Below, in pieces: positions 1 to 6,782 of a DNA stretch of 35,932 nucleotides. The stretch is from Micromonospora inaquosa (GTDB lineage: Bacteria; Actinomycetota; Actinomycetes; Mycobacteriales; Micromonosporaceae). Made by a program: the position numbers and the translations under genes. The stretch's first letter is position 1; the number at the start of each line of letters is the position of its first letter. The notes beneath the pieces were generated by a model. That model searched no databases and was not told the DNA's origin. It was given only the letters and a program-made list of their open reading frames with translations. The stretch spans positions 1 to 35,932 of the forward strand of contig NZ_QGSZ01000194.1 of the NCBI RefSeq assembly GCF_003857055.1, read 5' to 3'.

Positions 1-17
1 GGCGGGGGCGGTGGGGT

Positions 18-1172
18 TCAGGCTTCGAGGCAGGAGCGGACGGCGGCGGTGAGCCGGTTGGCGCGCTCGTCACCCATCCCGCGCATCTGATTGACCACGT
101 AGCCGAAGCCCACCTGATGCTCGGCGTCGGCGAAGGCCAGGTTCCCGCCCGCGCCGTCGTGGCCGAAGCTGCGTTCACCCAGCATCGGTCGGGCCGGTGG
201 CGAGTGCAGCAGGAAGCCGGTACCCCAGCGCTGCCCGGTGTCCGGCGGGCCGTGTCGCTGCTGACCACGCGAACGGACGACGACCGCGTCGTCCACCGAC
301 GCGGCAGTGAGCAGCGGTCCACCCGCAACGTCGGAGACGCAGGCGGCGTAGAGGCGCGCGAGGCCGTCTGCGGTGCTCACCGCCCCCGCGCCGGGAACAC
401 CGGCGGCCCGGATGGCGTCGTCGTTGAAGCTCACCAGACCGTCCGCGTCGGCGGGGAAGGCGAACGCGCCCCCCATGGTGATGCCGCGTTCGGCGACCGG
501 GTCCTCGAACGGGTCGGGGTCCGGTGGCGGTGCCAGCCCCCAGGCGACGGTGTCGCTCTCGGCGGCCGGAAGCCCGAGCCAGGTGTGCAGGCCGAGCGGC
601 CCCGCCACAGTGTCGGCGAAGAACGCGCCGGGCAGTTGGCCGGTGATGCGGTGGATCACCTCGCCGATCAGCCAGCCGTAGGTCATCGGGTGGTAGCCGT
701 GCGCCGTTCCCGGCTCCCACAACGGGGCCTGCGCCTCGATCGCCGTGATGACCGGATCCCACGCCAGGACCTCGTCGAGGGTCATTGACCGGTCCAACGC
801 GGGCAGACCGGCCTGGTGCGTGAGCAGCCAGCGCACCGGGATGTGCGCCTTGCCGTGCTGTCCGAACTCCGGCCAGTAGCGCGTGACGGGAGCGTCGAGG
901 TCGAGCCGGCCCTGCTGGGCCAGCAGGTACGCGCAGATCGCCAGAATTCCCTTGGTGCAGGAGAAGACCACGACCGGTGTGTGCGCGTCCCAGGGCCGGC
1001 CGCTACGAGTGTCGGCGACTCCGCCGTACAGGTCGACGACCTTGCGGCCCCGCACATAGACGGTGACCGCGGCACCGACCTCTCCGCCGGTGGTGAAGTT
1101 GTCCCGGAAGACGTCCGCGACGTGCCCGTAGCGATCGGCGACGTCGCCGTGGATCTGCGGCTGTGTGACCAC
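18..1172 (-). CDS. Serine hydrolase, class C beta-lactamase/esterase fold
   Basis: A 384-residue serine hydrolase of the beta-lactamase/DD-peptidase/EstB superfamily. The catalytic S-x-x-K motif is S71-C-T-K74. The likely Tyr base is Y160 in the PGTAHGYHPMT segment, and an H338-D-G motif near the C-terminus takes the place of the KTG box. Family members are mostly carboxylesterases, and the sequence does not give the substrate. There is no signal peptide, so it probably acts in the cytoplasm. The GTG start at 1172 follows an AGGGG ribosome site and lies 3 bp after the permease stop, so it is the last gene of the importer operon. By context it may remove acyl groups from imported sugar; that is inference. 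Confidence 0.85.
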   Translation of the reverse strand: MVTQPQIHGDVADRYGHVADVFRDNFTTGGEVGAAVTVYVRGRKVVDLYGGVADTRSGRPWDAHTPVVVFSCTKGILAICAYLLAQQGRLDLDAPVTRYWPEFGQHGKAHIPVRWLLTHQAGLPALDRSMTLDEVLAWDPVITAIEAQAPLWEPGTAHGYHPMTYGWLIGEVIHRITGQLPGAFFADTVAGPLGLHTWLGLPAAESDTVAWGLAPPPDPDPFEDPVAERGITMGGAFAFPADADGLVSFNDDAIRAAGVPGAGAVSTADGLARLYAACVSDVAGGPLLTAASVDDAVVVRSRGQQRHGPPDTGQRWGTGFLLHSPPARPMLGERSFGHDGAGGNLAFADAEHQVGFGYVVNQMRGMGDERANRLTAAVRSCLEA

Positions 1173-1175
1173 TGC

Positions 1176-2000
1176 CTACCCCTTCACTGACCCTTGGATC
1201 AGGGCCTTGATGAACTGTCGCTGGAAGATCAGGAACACGATGAGGGTCGGGGTGAGGATCAGCAACGACCCGGCGCACAGCAGCACCAGGTCGGTGCCCC
1301 ACTGGCCCTGGAACGCGCCGAGCGCCCCGGCCATGGTGCGTTTGGTGGAGTCGTCGACCAGGACGATGGCGAGCAGGAACTGGTTCCACGTCCAGAGGAA
1401 CATCAGGATCGTCAGCGAGGCGATCGCCGGCCGGGCGAGCGGCACCTGGACCCGCCAGAACAACTGCCACGTGCTGCTGCCGTCCACCCGGGCCGCCTCG
1501 GACAACTCGACAGGCACGTTGGTGAAGTGCGCCCGCATCCAGAACACCGCGAACGGCATGTACAGGCCGATCAGCGGCAGGATGATGGCCCAGCGCGTGT
1601 TGAGCAGGCCGAGATCCTGCATCTGGTAGTAGAGCGGCGTGACCACGGCCTCGAACGGCAGGGTCAGCCCCAGCAGGAAGAGGCCGAAGACGAGTCGGCC
1701 ACCGGGCACCCGCAACTGACCGAGACCGAAGCCGGCCATGGTCGCGATGAGCACCGAAACCGGCACGACACCGGCCACGATGAGCAGGCTGGACCGGAGC
1801 AGGGCACCCATGTTCGCGGCGGTGAAGGCGTCGGCGAAGTTCCCCCACTGCGGGTCGGACGGCCACTCGAGCCCGCTGGGCACGGTGCCACGGGGCTGCA
1901 ACGCCGCCGACAACATGCTCACGAACGGCAGCAGGGTCACGACGATCAGGGCGATCAGGAAGACGCGCCCGGTCAGCTGTTCGCGTCGGCTCAGGTTCAC
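1176..2000 (-). CDS. Carbohydrate ABC transporter permease, MalG type
   Basis: Inner-membrane permease of the CUT1 sugar importer family, about 274 residues with six predicted membrane segments. The cytoplasmic EAA loop is clear (ELSEAARVDGSSTWQLFW), which docks the ATPase. I chose the GTG at 2000 rather than the upstream start at 2042. It overlaps the stop of the preceding permease as GTGA, follows a GGGAGAAG ribosome site, and the protein then begins with the usual short basic N-terminus (NLSRREQLTGR). It pairs with the MalF-type permease upstream. No ATPase gene is in the cluster, so a shared MsiK-type ATPase elsewhere in the genome is expected. Confidence 0.93.
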   Translation of the reverse strand: MNLSRREQLTGRVFLIALIVVTLLPFVSMLSAALQPRGTVPSGLEWPSDPQWGNFADAFTAANMGALLRSSLLIVAGVVPVSVLIATMAGFGLGQLRVPGGRLVFGLFLLGLTLPFEAVVTPLYYQMQDLGLLNTRWAIILPLIGLYMPFAVFWMRAHFTNVPVELSEAARVDGSSTWQLFWRVQVPLARPAIASLTILMFLWTWNQFLLAIVLVDDSTKRTMAGALGAFQGQWGTDLVLLCAGSLLILTPTLIVFLIFQRQFIKALIQGSVKG

Positions 2001-2950
2001 GGCTTCTCCCCTCGGCTCAGACGCTGGATCGGCAGCACACACGCCAGCACCAGCAGCATGAGCACGACAGCGAGCGCCGAGGCGAGCCCCACCTGCCGCT
2101 GCGAGAAGGCCAGCCGGTAGATCTCCAGGCCCGGCACGGTGGTCTGGAGGCCGGGGCCGCCGCTGGTGGAGATGTAGACGATGTCGAAGCTCGCCAGCGC
2201 CGCGATGATCGTCACGGTGAGGCAGACGCCGATCTCCTGGCGCAGGCTGGGCAGGGTCACGGCGAGGAACTCACGGACCGGGCCGGCGCCGTCGAGGCGG
2301 GCGGCCTCGTACAGTGCCGGATCAATCTTGCTCATGCCGGTCACCAGCAGAATCGTGCAGAGACCGAGCAGGACCCAGGCCCCGATGACGCCGACGGCGG
2401 GCAGCGCCGTGTCGAAGTCACCGAGCCAGGCGCGGGCGACGCCACCCAGCCCGACCGCACGCAGCGCCTGGTTGACCAGACCGTTGGACGAGAGCAGCCA
2501 GCTCCACGCGATGCCCGCCGCCACCAGGGGGATGACCTGCGGCAGGAACAGGATGGTCCGGACGACGGTGCCGAACGCGCCGGTGGTGATCCGGCGAACC
2601 ATGCTCGCCACCAACAGCCCGAGCGCGACGGGGATGAAGCTGAAGAAGACGATCAGGACGATCGCGTTGCCGATGATCTTCAGCAGGTCGCTGTCGGTGA
2701 AGACGGTGAGGTAGTTGTCCAGGCCCACCCAGCGGGCCACCCCGATCCCGTTCCAGTCGTAGAGCGAGTACTGAAGCGTCAGGACGAGCGGGCGCAGGAC
2801 GAACACCGCGTACATCACCAGGGCGGGCAGGACGTACAACCAGCCGATCCCGGCCGCGCGGGCCCACCGAGATCGGTGGGCCCGCGTGGGGGTGGGACGG
2901 GCGCGGCGATCATCGCGCCCGGTCGGTGCGCTGCCGAGGGCAGACGTCAT
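1997..2950 (-). CDS. Carbohydrate ABC transporter permease, MalF type
   Basis: Inner-membrane permease of 317 residues, the MalF-like half of the CUT1 importer. A basic N-terminal tail of about 35 residues precedes the first membrane helix (GWLYVLPALVMYAVFVLRP). The EAA loop is ALYEAARLDGAGPVREF. The ATG at 2950 overlaps the stop of the binding-protein gene as ATGA, and its own stop overlaps the next permease as GTGA, so the three genes are translationally coupled. The sugar cannot be read from the permeases; the neighbouring GH32-like enzyme suggests a fructoside or related oligosaccharide, which is inference. Confidence 0.93.
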   Translation of the reverse strand: MTSALGSAPTGRDDRRARPTPTRAHRSRWARAAGIGWLYVLPALVMYAVFVLRPLVLTLQYSLYDWNGIGVARWVGLDNYLTVFTDSDLLKIIGNAIVLIVFFSFIPVALGLLVASMVRRITTGAFGTVVRTILFLPQVIPLVAAGIAWSWLLSSNGLVNQALRAVGLGGVARAWLGDFDTALPAVGVIGAWVLLGLCTILLVTGMSKIDPALYEAARLDGAGPVREFLAVTLPSLRQEIGVCLTVTIIAALASFDIVYISTSGGPGLQTTVPGLEIYRLAFSQRQVGLASALAVVLMLLVLACVLPIQRLSRGEKP

Positions 2951-4302
2951 CGGGACAGTTCCTTCTGATACTCGGCCTGGACCGCCTTCACGTACCCCTC
3001 GGGCGTCTGCTGTCCAGCGATCAGCTTCTGCATCTCCGGCGTGATCGCGGCGGCGAAGATGCCGCCGGTCGCGTTCGCGGTGAAGTCCACAGCGCCGTTC
3101 TCCGCACCGAGCTGCTGCGACGCCTTCAGGGTCTCGGCGAGCACCGTGTTCGGGGCGGCGCTCGGCACCGGCAGGTCACTCGGGCCGCCGGGGCTGGAGC
3201 CGCCGACCGTCACCGAGATCTCGCGGGCCTTGGCGTTGGTGTGGACCCAGTTCAGGAAGTACGCGGCGGCGTCCGGGTTCTTGGCCTTGGCGGAGACGCC
3301 GAAGGTGTTGGGGGCGGACATCGCCACGTGCTTTCCACCGGCAGACTCGGTGGGGAACAGGAAGAAGCCCACGTTGCCGGGCATCGACTTGTCCAGGTTG
3401 GCCGACTCCCAGTCACCGTTGAACATGAACAGGCCGTTGCCCTTCTGGAACTCCCCCACCATGCCCGCGTAGTCCAGGGCGTTGGCGTCCTTGGTGAAGT
3501 AGCCGGCCTGCGCCCACTTCTGGATGGTCTGGGTGGCCTTCAGTGCGGCCGGGGTGTCGAACGTGGCGCCCGGCTTCTGGAAGATCCAGTCGGCGACCTG
3601 GGTCGGGTCGCCGAACTGGTTCTGCAGCGCCTGGTGCGGGAAGTTGATGCCCGCGGTGTTCTTGTTGAACTGCATGATCGGCTGGACCCCGCCGGTCTTC
3701 GCCTTGGCCAGCAGCTCCTCGAACTCGGCGACCGTGGTCGGCGGCTGGGTCATGCCGATCTGGCTGGCCAGCTTCTTGTTGTAGAAGACGCCGGTGACGC
3801 TGTAGCCGAGCCCCATCCCGTACAGCGAACCGGTGCCCCGGGTGTTGTCGCCGACGCGCAGCTGCATGAGCTGTGAGGCGGGGAACTTGTCCCAGCCGTA
3901 CGCGGTGAAGTACGGGTCGAGGTTCTTGAGCAGGTCGTCCTTGACCAGGTCGACCATGGTGGGGAGCCGGATGATGTCGGGCGAATTGTCCGAGGCCATC
4001 ACCCGGGGGGCGTTCTCCACGATCACCGTGAACTGGTCCTCGCGGATGTTGAACTTGACGTTCGAGTGCTGCTTGGAGAACTCCTCGGCCAACGCCTTGG
4101 CCAGCGGGAAGCCGGTCTCGGCGTACATCTCCAGGGTGATCGGGTCAGTCCCCAGCTCCGTCTTGACGGCGGCATCGGACTTCTGGGTCGACGACCGGTC
4201 CTCGCCCGGGGCGCTGCAGGCCGTCGCGGTCATCCCGACCGCCAGCAGCGACGCGAGGAGCACCGTTCTCCGTCGCGGAAACTTTGTCAGCAATTCTGCC
4301 AT
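2947..4302 (-). CDS. Sugar-binding lipoprotein of an ABC importer
   Basis: Extracellular solute-binding protein family 1, 451 residues from the ATG at 4302. That start is preceded by AGGAGT at good spacing; starts further upstream lack a ribosome site and would place a proline- and glycine-rich stretch before the signal peptide. The N-terminus has basic residues, a hydrophobic core and a lipobox ending at C29 (TATAC), so the mature protein should be lipid-anchored outside the membrane. The SBP fold is recognisable from PDIIRLP near the N-lobe and NGDWESANLD further on. It is the first gene of the importer operon, under a promoter and LacI-type operator at about 4500. Confidence 0.92.
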   Translation of the reverse strand: MAELLTKFPRRRTVLLASLLAVGMTATACSAPGEDRSSTQKSDAAVKTELGTDPITLEMYAETGFPLAKALAEEFSKQHSNVKFNIREDQFTVIVENAPRVMASDNSPDIIRLPTMVDLVKDDLLKNLDPYFTAYGWDKFPASQLMQLRVGDNTRGTGSLYGMGLGYSVTGVFYNKKLASQIGMTQPPTTVAEFEELLAKAKTGGVQPIMQFNKNTAGINFPHQALQNQFGDPTQVADWIFQKPGATFDTPAALKATQTIQKWAQAGYFTKDANALDYAGMVGEFQKGNGLFMFNGDWESANLDKSMPGNVGFFLFPTESAGGKHVAMSAPNTFGVSAKAKNPDAAAYFLNWVHTNAKAREISVTVGGSSPGGPSDLPVPSAAPNTVLAETLKASQQLGAENGAVDFTANATGGIFAAAITPEMQKLIAGQQTPEGYVKAVQAEYQKELSR

Positions 4303-4495
4303 TTCATGACTCCTTGACATCTCCACGCGTCCCGCGACCCATGGCCGCGCGACGGCTCCACCGGGACCAGCGCGACCGGGTGGCGGCCACGACACGTACG
4401 CCGTGACCTGTCGCCCGGACGCAGCACCCGTACCGTCGGCAGAAAAGAACCCGGCACGGCCACCGAAGGCGCCTCTGGATGCACCAGAAGTGGTC

Positions 4496-4511
4496 GCTAA
4501 ACTGATTTAGC
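4496..4511. promoter_or_regulatory. LacI-type operator, importer side
   Basis: GCTAAACTGATTTAGC has perfect 6-bp arms (GCTAAA/TTTAGC) around a 4-bp centre. It lies immediately after the predicted -10 box of the minus-strand importer promoter, where a bound repressor would block transcription. The CTAAA-N4-TTTAG core recurs at 5742-5755, on the other side of the lacI-family gene, so that regulator is the obvious candidate to bind it. Confidence 0.75.
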
Positions 4512-4513
4512 AG

Positions 4514-4542
4514 AGCATGCGCGCGGCACGGGAAGCTGTCAA
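4514..4542 (-). promoter_or_regulatory. Predicted promoter of the importer operon
   Basis: On the minus strand a TTGACA -35 box (4542-4537) is followed after 17 bp by CATGCT (4519-4514), a fair actinobacterial -10 box. Transcription would start near 4507, inside the operator, giving a leader of about 200 nt to the lipoprotein start. Confidence 0.55.
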
Positions 4543-4673
4543 GGACAAGTTCGCAACGGTGCGGAAACGTCTGGTTCACACCGTGCCGACGTGACCGGCG
4601 CCGGCTCCCGGACGGCGACGCTTCATGATGGGCAGGAGCGGCGCCTGTGCACCGCGCCTGATTCGGAGGACTG

Positions 4674-5699
4674 ATGGGCCGCAACAGAGCAACACTCGCT
4701 GACGTCGCGCGCCGAGCCGGGCTGTCCAAGACGGCCGCGTCGATGGTGCTCAACGGCAGAGAGGGCACCCGACTCTCGGCCGAGGCGCACCAGCGGGTGT
4801 TCGCCGCCGCCGAGGAACTCGGCTACCGGCCCAACCTTGCCGCGCGCAGCCTACGCACCCGCAAAACGGCCACCATCGCGTTCGTCTCCGACATCGTCGC
4901 CACCACCCGGTTCGCCGGTGACCTCATCCGCGGCGCCCTCGACGCGGCCCGCGAACGCGACCACGTCCTGCTCATCACCGAGACACAGGGCGACGCCACC
5001 TTCGAGCAGTACGCCATCGAGGCCGTCCTGGACCGACAGGTCGACGGGGTGATCTACGCGGCGATGGCGACCCGACGGCTGACCGTGCCCGCGGCCATCC
5101 TCGGCGGCCCGGTGGTGCTGCTCAACGCCACCAGCCCCGACGGCCTGCCCAGCGTGGTCCCCGACGACGAGGGTGCCGGTCGCTCCGTCGCCGCCGCCCT
5201 GCTGGAGCTTGGCCACCGCGACGCGATCGCGCTCATCGGTCGCAACCGGCTCAAGGAGGACGACCCGGAGGTCTCACTCGCCGCCCGTGCCCGCCTGCGC
5301 GGCATCCGGCAGACGCTGGACGAGGCGAACGTCAGCCTCCTGGCCGAGTGCTTCTGCGCCGAGTGGCTGCCCGAGCACGGTTACGCCGCCATGCGCGGCC
5401 TGCTGAGCAAGCCGAAGCGGCCCAGCGCGATCATCTGCATGAACGACCGGTTGGCCTTCGGCGCCTACCAGGCGCTCGGCGAGGCGGGGCTGACCGTCCC
5501 GGAGGACATCTCGGTCATCTCGTTCGACGACGACCCGATCGCCGCCTGGTTGCGTCCCAGTCTGGCCACCACGGCCCTGCCGCACGAGCAGATGGGACGG
5601 CGCGCCGTCGAGCTGCTCCTGGACGGGGGCGCCGCCGAGCCGGCGCTGGTGCCGATGCCCCTGCGCCGACGCCGGTCCCTCGCGCCCCCGGCCGCCTGA
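4674..5699 (+). CDS. LacI-family transcriptional regulator
   Basis: A 341-residue LacI/GalR repressor. The N-terminal helix-turn-helix is textbook (TLADVARRAGLSKTAASMVL, about residues 7-26), followed by the hinge helix (GYRPNLAARSLRT) and a periplasmic-binding-protein-like sugar-sensing domain from about 65 to 335. The ATG at 4674 follows a GGAGG ribosome site. It is divergent from the importer operon and directly upstream of the GH32-like gene; CTAAA-N4-TTTAG palindromes lie on both flanks. The simplest reading is local repression relieved by an imported sugar. The effector is unknown. Confidence 0.93.
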   Translation: MGRNRATLADVARRAGLSKTAASMVLNGREGTRLSAEAHQRVFAAAEELGYRPNLAARSLRTRKTATIAFVSDIVATTRFAGDLIRGALDAARERDHVLLITETQGDATFEQYAIEAVLDRQVDGVIYAAMATRRLTVPAAILGGPVVLLNATSPDGLPSVVPDDEGAGRSVAAALLELGHRDAIALIGRNRLKEDDPEVSLAARARLRGIRQTLDEANVSLLAECFCAEWLPEHGYAAMRGLLSKPKRPSAIICMNDRLAFGAYQALGEAGLTVPEDISVISFDDDPIAAWLRPSLATTALPHEQMGRRAVELLLDGGAAEPALVPMPLRRRRSLAPPAA

Positions 5700-5741
5700 C
5701 CAGCCCGCCGACCGTGCGGCCGGGTTGGCCTTAACCCGACG

Positions 5742-5755
5742 CTAAAACGGTTTAG
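5742..5755. promoter_or_regulatory. LacI-type operator, glycosidase side
   Basis: CTAAAACGGTTTAG repeats the CTAAA-N4-TTTAG core found at 4496-4511, with a different centre. It ends 16 bp before the ATG of the GH32-like gene, so it would overlap that gene's promoter or transcript start. I could not assign a convincing -10/-35 pair around it. Confidence 0.7.
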
Positions 5756-5771
5756 TGCTAGGTTTCGGACC

Positions 5772-6725
5772 ATGCTTCGTCTACCCGACCACTGGGTGTG
5801 GGACAGCTGGTACGCGCGGGACGACAACGGCCTCTGGCACGTGTTCTTCCTGCGCGCGTCCCGTGCCCTGCACGACCCGCACCGCCGCCACCGCCGGGCC
5901 ACGATCGGCCACGCCGTCTCGACGGACCTGCGCTCGTGGCGGCTGGTCGCCGACGCCGTGGTCCCCGCCGACCCGCCCGGCTGGGACGACCTGGCGACCT
6001 GGACGGGCTGCACCGTGCGCGGGCCGGACGGACGGTGGTACCTGTTCTACACCGGGGTCGGCCGCGCCGAGGACGGGCTCGTCCAACGCATCGGACTGGC
6101 CGTCTCCGACGACCTGATGACCTGGCACCGGCACGGCACCGAGCCGATCGTCCAGGCCGACCCCACCTGGTACGAACTGTTCGACAAGGACCTGTGGTAC
6201 GAGCAGGCCTGGCGTGACCCGTGGGTGTTCCCCGACCCCGACGGCGAGGGTTGGCACATGCTCATCACCGCCCGCGCCAACACCGGGCCGGCGAACACCC
6301 GTGGCGTCGTCGGTCACGCCACCTCCACCGACCTGCTGAACTGGACGGTGCGGCCACCCCTGTCGACGCCCGCCGGCTTCGGTCACCTCGAGGTGCCCCA
6401 GGTCGCGGTGCTCGACGGGCAGCCGCTGCTGCTGTTCTCCACCGAGGCCACCGGTAGCGCTCGGCGCGACGACCACCGGATCTGGGTGGCGACCGGCGAG
6501 ACGACCCTCGGGCCGTGGGACATCGCGTCCGCCCAACCGTTCGCGCACCCACACCTGTACGCGCCCCGACTGGTCCCCGGACCCGCCGACGGCTGGTCCC
6601 TCATCGGCTTCCTCGATCACGTCGACGACACGTTCGTCGGGGAACTCACCGACCCCATCCCCGTGCGCTACCAGGCCGCGACCGGGTTGACGGCGGACCC
6701 GGCGAGGGTGCAGTTGGGGCAGTAG
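5772..6725 (+). CDS. GH32/GH43/GH68-like beta-propeller glycosidase
   Basis: A 317-residue five-bladed beta-propeller protein resembling clan GH-J enzymes (invertases, fructanases). Candidate catalytic positions are D11 in WDSWYARDDNG (nucleophile position), D149 in the WRDPWVF motif (transition-state stabiliser) and E207 in GHLEVPQ (acid/base). The usual WMNDPNG and EC boxes are altered, so the family call is tentative and the substrate open. There is no signal peptide, so it probably acts on imported sugar in the cytoplasm. The ATG at 5772 has only a weak ribosome site (AGG). It shares the LacI-type operator with the importer operon. Confidence 0.8.
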   Translation: MLRLPDHWVWDSWYARDDNGLWHVFFLRASRALHDPHRRHRRATIGHAVSTDLRSWRLVADAVVPADPPGWDDLATWTGCTVRGPDGRWYLFYTGVGRAEDGLVQRIGLAVSDDLMTWHRHGTEPIVQADPTWYELFDKDLWYEQAWRDPWVFPDPDGEGWHMLITARANTGPANTRGVVGHATSTDLLNWTVRPPLSTPAGFGHLEVPQVAVLDGQPLLLFSTEATGSARRDDHRIWVATGETTLGPWDIASAQPFAHPHLYAPRLVPGPADGWSLIGFLDHVDDTFVGELTDPIPVRYQAATGLTADPARVQLGQ

Positions 6726-6729
6726 GGCG

Positions 6730-6771
6730 GACAGGTCCGGGCCGAGGCAGTCGCCCCGGCCCGGACCTGTC
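6730..6771. terminator. Bidirectional terminator hairpin
   Basis: A perfect 15-bp GC-rich inverted repeat (6730-6744 with 6757-6771) around a 12-nt loop. It sits between the convergent ends of the GH32-like gene and the beta-helix gene, 4 bp after one stop and 11 bp from the other. Confidence 0.8.
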
Positions 6772-6782
6772 GATGTCCTACG

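Larger units (their letters stand above)
4303..4673. other. Divergent control region between importer and LacI gene
   Basis: 371 bp without a credible gene; the overlapping open frames lack ribosome sites and have no recognisable product. It contains the importer promoter and operator described separately, and a leader of about 200 nt before the binding-protein start. The lacI-side promoter could not be assigned with confidence. Confidence 0.6.
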
